The notes under the pieces: model-generated
Seen by the model: the letters and a program-made list of their open reading frames with translations, nothing else
Databases searched by the model: none
What the model was told of the DNA's origin: nothing
Shown: positions 5,250-9,847 of the stretch, in pieces
Layout: the number at the start of each line of letters is the position of its first letter
How positions within the stretch are numbered: the first letter of the stretch is position 1
Program-made: the position numbers and the translations under genes
NCBI GenBank assembly: GCA_030453435.1
Contig: JAKDKI010000061.1
Coordinates: forward strand, 1-9,847
Direction of reading: 5' to 3'
Length of the DNA stretch: 9,847 bases
Source: Kocuria sp.
Lineage (GTDB): Bacteria > Actinomycetota > Actinomycetes > Actinomycetales > Micrococcaceae

Positions 5250-6593
5250 ATGGATCGGCAGCAAGAATTCGTTTTGCGAACCATTGAGGATCGTGACGTG
5301 CGATTCGTGCGTCTGTGGTTCACGGATGTCGTGGGAACGCTCAAGTCCGTAGCTCTGGCGCCCGCAGAGGTCGAATCCGCTTTCGACGAGGGACTCGGCT
5401 TCGACGGTTCATCCATCGAAGGGCTCTCGCGCGTCTATGAATCGGACATGCTGCTCCAGCCGGACCCCTCCACGTTCCAGCTGCTGCCGTGGCGCGGCGA
5501 CGACGAGCCCACGTCCCGCATGTTCTGCGACCTCAAGACACCGGACGGCGAGCCGTCCGCTTCCGATCCGCGAGGAGTGCTCCGCAGGGTTCTGAACAAG
5601 GCCGCGGACATGGGATTCACGTGCTACACCGCGCCCGAGATCGAGTTCTACCTGCTGCGGTCCTCGGAGCTGGACCCCCAGACCGGTGAGCCCACTCCCG
5701 TGGATTACGAGGGCTACTTCGATCACGTCCCGGGCGGCGTGGTTCAGGACTTCCGCCGCACCGCCGTGAGCATGCTCGAGGCCGTGGGAATCTCCGTCGA
5801 GTTCTCCCACCACGAGGCGGGCCCGGGCCAGAATGAGATCGACCTGCGCTACGCGGACGCGCTGCAGACGGCGGACAACATCATGACGTTCCGAACCATT
5901 GTCAAAGAAGTGGCGCTGTCGCAGGGGATTTATGCGACGTTCATGCCCAAGCCGTTTTCCCGCCAGCCTGGGTCGGGCATGCACACCCATTTCTCGTTGT
6001 TCGAAGGTGACACCAACGCGTTCTACGAGGCGGGTTCGGAATTCAGGTTGTCCAAGACCGGCCGACACTTCATCGCCGGCCTGCTGAGGCACGCACCCGA
6101 GTTCACGTCCGTGACCAATCAGTTCGTGAACTCGTACAAGCGGCTCTGGGCCGGCGACGAAGCGCCGTCCTACATGTCCTGGGGTCACAACAACCGCTCC
6201 GCACTGGTGCGGGTGCCGCTGTACAAGCCGGACAAGGTGCAGTCCTCACGCATCGAGTACCGGGGTATCGACTCGGCCACCAACCCGTACCTCTCCTATG
6301 CGGCCCTGTTGGGAGCGGGCCTCAAGGGCGTTGAGAACGAATACGAGCTGCCGCCGGTCGAGATGGACGATGTCTTCGCAATGTCCAGCGCCGAACGCCG
6401 TGCAGTGGGGCACCAGCCGCTCCCCACAAGCCTGCACGAGGCCATTCGCCAGACCGAGGAATCGGAGTTCATGGCGGAGTTGCTCGGCGAACAGGTCTTC
6501 GACTCCTTCCTGAGGAACAAGCGCCGCGATTGGGACAACTACCGGGTGGAAGTCAGCCCCTATGAGCTGCGCACCAATCTGGGGATCCTGTAG
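5250..6593 (+). CDS. glnA2: Type I glutamine synthetase, GlnA2 subtype (not adenylylatable)
   Basis: A 447-aa cytosolic glutamine synthetase-family ligase, closely resembling mycobacterial GlnA2. The beta-grasp has FDGSSIEG (51-58) and Asp26 for the ammonium site. Metal ligands are Glu130, Glu132, Glu189, Glu196 and His245; KPFSRQPGSGMHTHFS (234-249) is the ATP signature; the flap Glu304 and Arg321, Arg334 and Arg338 are retained, so it should be a working ligase. At the place of the adenylylated Tyr (NLY in regulated enzymes) it has DDVF with Phe376, so GlnE cannot modify it there. The usual product would be glutamine from glutamate and ammonia; in Streptomyces some GlnA paralogues instead glutamylate polyamines, so the substrate is not certain. 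The ATG has GAGG nine bases upstream. It is followed after two bases by glnE and is divergent from panB. Confidence 0.94.
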   Translation: MDRQQEFVLRTIEDRDVRFVRLWFTDVVGTLKSVALAPAEVESAFDEGLGFDGSSIEGLSRVYESDMLLQPDPSTFQLLPWRGDDEPTSRMFCDLKTPDGEPSASDPRGVLRRVLNKAADMGFTCYTAPEIEFYLLRSSELDPQTGEPTPVDYEGYFDHVPGGVVQDFRRTAVSMLEAVGISVEFSHHEAGPGQNEIDLRYADALQTADNIMTFRTIVKEVALSQGIYATFMPKPFSRQPGSGMHTHFSLFEGDTNAFYEAGSEFRLSKTGRHFIAGLLRHAPEFTSVTNQFVNSYKRLWAGDEAPSYMSWGHNNRSALVRVPLYKPDKVQSSRIEYRGIDSATNPYLSYAALLGAGLKGVENEYELPPVEMDDVFAMSSAERRAVGHQPLPTSLHEAIRQTEESEFMAELLGEQVFDSFLRNKRRDWDNYRVEVSPYELRTNLGIL

Positions 6594-6595
6594 GC

Positions 6596-9500
6596 GTGGG
6601 GGATATGGGGACCACGGGAGGTACTGCCAAGGAGCGCGCGGAAAAGATTTCCGGAAAGCGGCTGATCTCCATCGGATTCGCGGATGTCACCAATGCCAGG
6701 CGCTGGCTGGGGTTCCGTGAGCTCGATGATGTCGATCTTGAGTTGCTGCTCGACGGTCTGTCCCACGCGGCATCCCCGGACGCAGCGTTGCAGTTGATCG
6801 TGCGTTTGATCGAACATCATCCGAAGATCACAGACCGGGTCAATGGCGATCCTCAGAAGGCAGAAACTATGTTTCGATTGTTGGGTGCCTCCGAAGCCCT
6901 CGGTGAATTCTTGCTGCGGGCCCCTGAGAATCTGGATCTGCTGGACATCGAACCCCAGGACAAACCCGGTCACGACAACGCGGACGTTTTCCGTGACGCT
7001 CTGCTCGAATCAGTCGGGGCAGACCCCGCATCGGAGATTCCTACCGCCACCGTGACCGGCGCGGACGCCTACAAGGCGCTGCGGGTTGCTTACCGGCGGG
7101 GCATCACCAAGGTGGCCATCCGCGACGTCGGCGCCCTGGACCCCGTCGAATACATGCCGTCGGTGGGCCGTCAACTCGCCGATCTGGCCGGGGCCGCGGT
7201 GGAAGCCGGGCTGGCCGTGGCACGTGCCGAGGCCAACGAACAATGGGATCAGGCGCTCGTGAATCAGGTGCGTTTGGCCGTGATCGGGATGGGCAAATGT
7301 GGCGCCCGCGAGCTGAACTATATTTCCGACGTTGACGTCGTGTACGTCGTCGACGTCAAGGCCGCGGACCAGGGTGAAGTGCCGGACGAGCAGCTGGCCA
7401 CCGAGATTGCCACGAACTTGGCCACCGGGATGGCCCACGCCATCATGACGTCCGGTACGGAGCCGGCACTGTGGGAAGTGGATGCCAACTTGAGGCCGGA
7501 GGGCAAGGACGGCCCACTCGTCCGCACTCTGGATTCCCACGTGCGTTATTACAAGCGGTGGGCAAAATCGTGGGAGTTCCAGGCGCTGCTCAAGGCACGT
7601 GCGATCGCCGGTGACAAGGAACTGGGCGAGCGCTACGAGGAGGCCATCGCTCCGTTCGTGTGGTCTTCGGCCGAGCGCGAAGGATTCGTGGAATCAGTCC
7701 AGGCCATGCGGCGCCGGGTCATGGACAATATTCCCGAAGCGGATCGGGACCGCCAGATCAAACTGGGCCCGGGTGGGCTGCGCGATGTCGAGTTCACGGT
7801 GCAGTTGCTGCAGCTCGTGCACGGACGCAGTGACGAAACGGTGCGTACCAAGGCCACCACTGATTCGCTGGTCGCCCTGGCCGCGGGCGGGTACACCTCG
7901 CGCAGTGACGGCGAAGAGTTCCACCGTAATTATCGGTGGCTGCGTTTGCTCGAGCACCGCATCCAATTGTTCCGAATGCGCCGCACCCACCTCATGCCTC
8001 GCGACGAGCGAGAGTTGTCCGTGGTGGCACGTTCCGTGGCTGGCGCGGGGGAGACCCGTCACCCCACGGGCAAGGCGCTCACGGAGGACTGGACCAAGAT
8101 CAAACGCACCGTGCGCACCATGCACGAGCGGATCTTCTACCGTCCGATGTTGGCTGCACTGGCCAATGCGCCCACGGATACGACGCTCACCACAGAATCT
8201 GCGCTCGACCGGCTGGCGGCACTGGGCTATCAGGACACCAAGGCGGCCATGCGGCACATCGAGGCGCTGTCGCGCGGGGTGAGCCGGCGAGCGGAAATTC
8301 TGCGCACTCTGCTTCCGGTGCTGTTGGACTGGATCGCCCAGGGCGTGGACCCGGATGCCGGTCTACTCAACTTCCGGAAGATCTCCGAGGCCATGGGCAA
8401 CACCCCGTGGTTTCTGCGGTTGCTACGGGACTCGAACGCGGCGGCCGAGCGATTGTGCCAGATCCTGTCCAGCTCCCGGTATGTTTCGGACCTGCTGGAG
8501 ACCTCCCCCCAGGCCATCGCCTGGCTGGGCGATGATCCACAGCTCCGCCCGCGCGCCCTGGATGAACTGGCCAAGGAAATGCGCACCCAGCTGCAACGGC
8601 ACCCCGAGCCGGAAGAAGCCATCCGTGCGATCCGCCAGATACGACGCCGCGAGCAGCTACGGATCGCGCTCGCCGACACGAGCGGGTTGGCTTCGGTCGA
8701 ATCGGTCGTGACAGGGCTGTCCAACGTGGACCAGGCCACGGTGATGGGGGCTCTGTACATTGCCCAGCGAGAATTCTGCGACGGTGATGACAACGAGGCG
8801 CTGGCGGACGTCATGGTCGTGGCCATGGGGCGGCAGGGTGGTCGGGAAATCGGTTACGGATCTGACGCGGACGTGATGTACGCCTTCGAGCCGCGTGACG
8901 GAGCCGAGGCCAGCGACGCACGCTCGCAGGCCGAGAAGATCTTCGCGCGCATGGTGCAACTGCTCAAGATGCCGTGCAAGCCGCCCATCATTGCGGAGCG
9001 CACGCTGGAGATCGACAACGATCTGAGGCCCGAAGGCAAGCAAGGTCCCATGGCCCGTTCGGTGGAATCCTTCGCGCAGTACTACGACCGCTGGGGCCAG
9101 ACCTGGGAGTTCCAAGCGCTCACTCGTGCTCGACACATGGCTGGCAACGAGGACGTGGCCACGGCTCTGGTTCGGGTGTTCGATCGCTATCGGTATCCCG
9201 CCGATTTCAGTGATCGTCAGCTCATTGACGTGCGCCGAATGAAGGCGCGCGTGGAGAGCGAACGGATGCCGCGCGGTGCCGATCCCAACCGCCAGCTGAA
9301 ACTTGGCCGCGGTGGACTCTCGGATGTGGAATGGCTGGTGCAGTTGCTGCAACTGCAGCACGGTCACGAGGTCGAGGGTTTGCGCACCACGTCCACCCTG
9401 GCTGCACTGGAAGCTGCGGTCGAGGCCGATCTGCTGGCACCCCAGGACGCCCAAGTACTCAAGAGCGCGTGGACTCTGGCAACGGCCATTCGAAACGGCA

Positions 9501-9676
9501 ACGTGTTGCGCTCGGGCCGGTCCTCCGACTCCGTGCCCTCGCGCCGCGTGGACCTGGAAGCCGTGGCCCGGTGGATCGGCTACGAACCAGGTTCGGCGTC
9601 ACAGCTGGAAGAGGATTACCTGCGGATCACCCGGCAATCGCGCACCGTGTTCGAGCGGGTGTTCTACGGACACTAG
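6596..9676 (+). CDS. glnE: Bifunctional glutamine synthetase adenylyltransferase / deadenylase
   Basis: A 1026-aa two-headed enzyme that adenylylates glutamine synthetase when nitrogen is plentiful and removes AMP when it is scarce, normally under PII control; cytosolic. The two halves are an ancient duplication. The N-terminal (deadenylase) nucleotidyltransferase domain has MGKCGARELNYISDVD (232-247), DANLRPEGK (296-304) and GPGGLRDVEF (391-400). The C-terminal (adenylyltransferase) domain has MGRQGGREIGYGSDAD (744-759), DNDLRPEGK (807-815) and GRGGLSDVEW (904-913). Each is followed by a helical GlnD/UTase-type region. All metal-binding SDxD motifs are intact. Length is close to mycobacterial GlnE. 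The GTG at 6596 begins two bases after the glnA2 stop, with GGGGA ten bases upstream; an ATG at 6605 is the alternative. Co-transcription and translational coupling with glnA2 are likely. Confidence 0.95.
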   Translation: MGDMGTTGGTAKERAEKISGKRLISIGFADVTNARRWLGFRELDDVDLELLLDGLSHAASPDAALQLIVRLIEHHPKITDRVNGDPQKAETMFRLLGASEALGEFLLRAPENLDLLDIEPQDKPGHDNADVFRDALLESVGADPASEIPTATVTGADAYKALRVAYRRGITKVAIRDVGALDPVEYMPSVGRQLADLAGAAVEAGLAVARAEANEQWDQALVNQVRLAVIGMGKCGARELNYISDVDVVYVVDVKAADQGEVPDEQLATEIATNLATGMAHAIMTSGTEPALWEVDANLRPEGKDGPLVRTLDSHVRYYKRWAKSWEFQALLKARAIAGDKELGERYEEAIAPFVWSSAEREGFVESVQAMRRRVMDNIPEADRDRQIKLGPGGLRDVEFTVQLLQLVHGRSDETVRTKATTDSLVALAAGGYTSRSDGEEFHRNYRWLRLLEHRIQLFRMRRTHLMPRDERELSVVARSVAGAGETRHPTGKALTEDWTKIKRTVRTMHERIFYRPMLAALANAPTDTTLTTESALDRLAALGYQDTKAAMRHIEALSRGVSRRAEILRTLLPVLLDWIAQGVDPDAGLLNFRKISEAMGNTPWFLRLLRDSNAAAERLCQILSSSRYVSDLLETSPQAIAWLGDDPQLRPRALDELAKEMRTQLQRHPEPEEAIRAIRQIRRREQLRIALADTSGLASVESVVTGLSNVDQATVMGALYIAQREFCDGDDNEALADVMVVAMGRQGGREIGYGSDADVMYAFEPRDGAEASDARSQAEKIFARMVQLLKMPCKPPIIAERTLEIDNDLRPEGKQGPMARSVESFAQYYDRWGQTWEFQALTRARHMAGNEDVATALVRVFDRYRYPADFSDRQLIDVRRMKARVESERMPRGADPNRQLKLGRGGLSDVEWLVQLLQLQHGHEVEGLRTTSTLAALEAAVEADLLAPQDAQVLKSAWTLATAIRNGNVLRSGRSSDSVPSRRVDLEAVARWIGYEPGSASQLEEDYLRITRQSRTVFERVFYGH

Positions 9677-9847
9677 GAGTTGCAGTAAGTAGCTGGGCAC
9701 CTAAGCAACGTAGGTATAACGCACGCTGGGGCCGTTAGGACCGACTGCAGCGACTGAGGGGCCCTTGGAACCCGTTTCACGAGGGGGAGGGGTTCAACCG
9801 GCCCCTCAGCTGTAACGGCGGGATTTTTTTGGGGCCCCAGCGGGGAT
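9677..9847. other. Noncoding region after glnE with nested inverted repeats
   Basis: No gene is seen here up to the window end. A small hairpin, ACCTA (9699-9703) with TAGGT (9711-9715), lies first. Then three inverted repeats are nested: outer GCTGGGGCC (9725-9733) with GGCCCCAGC (9833-9841); middle CTGAGGGGCC (9754-9763) with GGCCCCTCAG (9800-9809); inner GAACCC (9768-9773) with GGGTTC (9790-9795). Seven T residues stand at 9824-9830. It may be a terminator complex or a structured RNA. The gene beyond is outside the window. Confidence 0.5.
9754..9809. terminator. Probable terminator of the glnA2-glnE transcript
   Basis: A perfect 10-bp outer stem (9754-9763 with 9800-9809) encloses a 6-bp inner stem (9768-9773 with 9790-9795), separated by small internal loops. 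A seven-T run begins 14 bases after the stem, too far for a textbook intrinsic terminator. It lies about 80 bases after the glnE stop. It could also serve a convergent gene beyond the window. Confidence 0.5.

Noticed and set aside
5409..6188. A 259-codon open frame on the minus strand inside glnA2
   Set aside because: It is antisense to well-conserved glutamine synthetase motifs; long antisense frames are expected in high-GC genes.
8657..9454. A 265-codon open frame on the minus strand inside glnE
   Set aside because: It is antisense to the conserved adenylyltransferase domain and resembles no protein family.
9699..9715. Five-pair stem with a seven-base loop, like an anticodon arm
   Set aside because: The loop AGCAACG lacks the invariant U before the anticodon, and no other tRNA arms surround it.
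9781..9809. tRNA-like T-arm (GGTTCAA) after glnE
   Set aside because: The bases flanking the TTCAACC loop do not pair as a T-stem, and no anticodon arm or acceptor stem could be placed.

Overview
The window is chromosomal DNA from a high-GC Gram-positive bacterium, most likely an actinobacterium of the Micrococcales (Micrococcaceae-like; inferred). The evidence is high-GC codon use, frequent GTG starts, several actinobacterial signature genes (DUF3052, AhpE-type peroxiredoxin, polyphosphate glucokinase, MapB-like methionine aminopeptidase, GlnA2, two-headed GlnE) and a panB-glnA2-glnE neighbourhood that also occurs in Mycobacterium tuberculosis. Nothing indicates a phage, plasmid, transposon, CRISPR array, tRNA or rRNA. 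It reads as a stable core-genome segment with dense genes.

Layout. (1) 57-1892, plus strand: an operon-like run of a DUF3052 protein, an AhpE-like peroxiredoxin and a class II (SIRT4-like) sirtuin; the last two overlap by one base. It ends at a hairpin terminator (1925-1968) that also serves the opposing ppgK gene. (2) 1985-3793, minus strand: map (methionine aminopeptidase) followed by ppgK (polyphosphate/ATP glucokinase). (3) 3794-3982: a divergent regulatory region with an inverted repeat, overlapping candidate -10 elements on the two strands, and three consecutive hairpins leading into a 58-aa SPOR-like small protein gene (3983-4159). (4) 4169-4207: a perfect 16-bp hairpin shared by the small gene and panB (4229-5083, minus strand, pantothenate pathway). 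(5) 5084-5249: the divergent panB/glnA2 intergenic region with a GTGACG/CGTCAC inverted repeat. (6) 5250-9676, plus strand: glnA2 and glnE, two bases apart. (7) 9677-9847: a noncoding 3' region with nested inverted repeats.

The last pair concerns nitrogen assimilation: a glutamine synthetase-family enzyme and the adenylyltransferase that controls glutamine synthetase. The GlnA2 encoded here has Phe where adenylylated enzymes have the modified Tyr, so GlnE presumably acts on another synthetase encoded elsewhere. The first cluster suggests a redox and protein-deacylation theme. No wholly new multi-gene system is evident. The least explained items are the hairpin-rich leader of the small SPOR-like gene, the ribosome-site hairpin before the peroxiredoxin, and the nested repeats after glnE.
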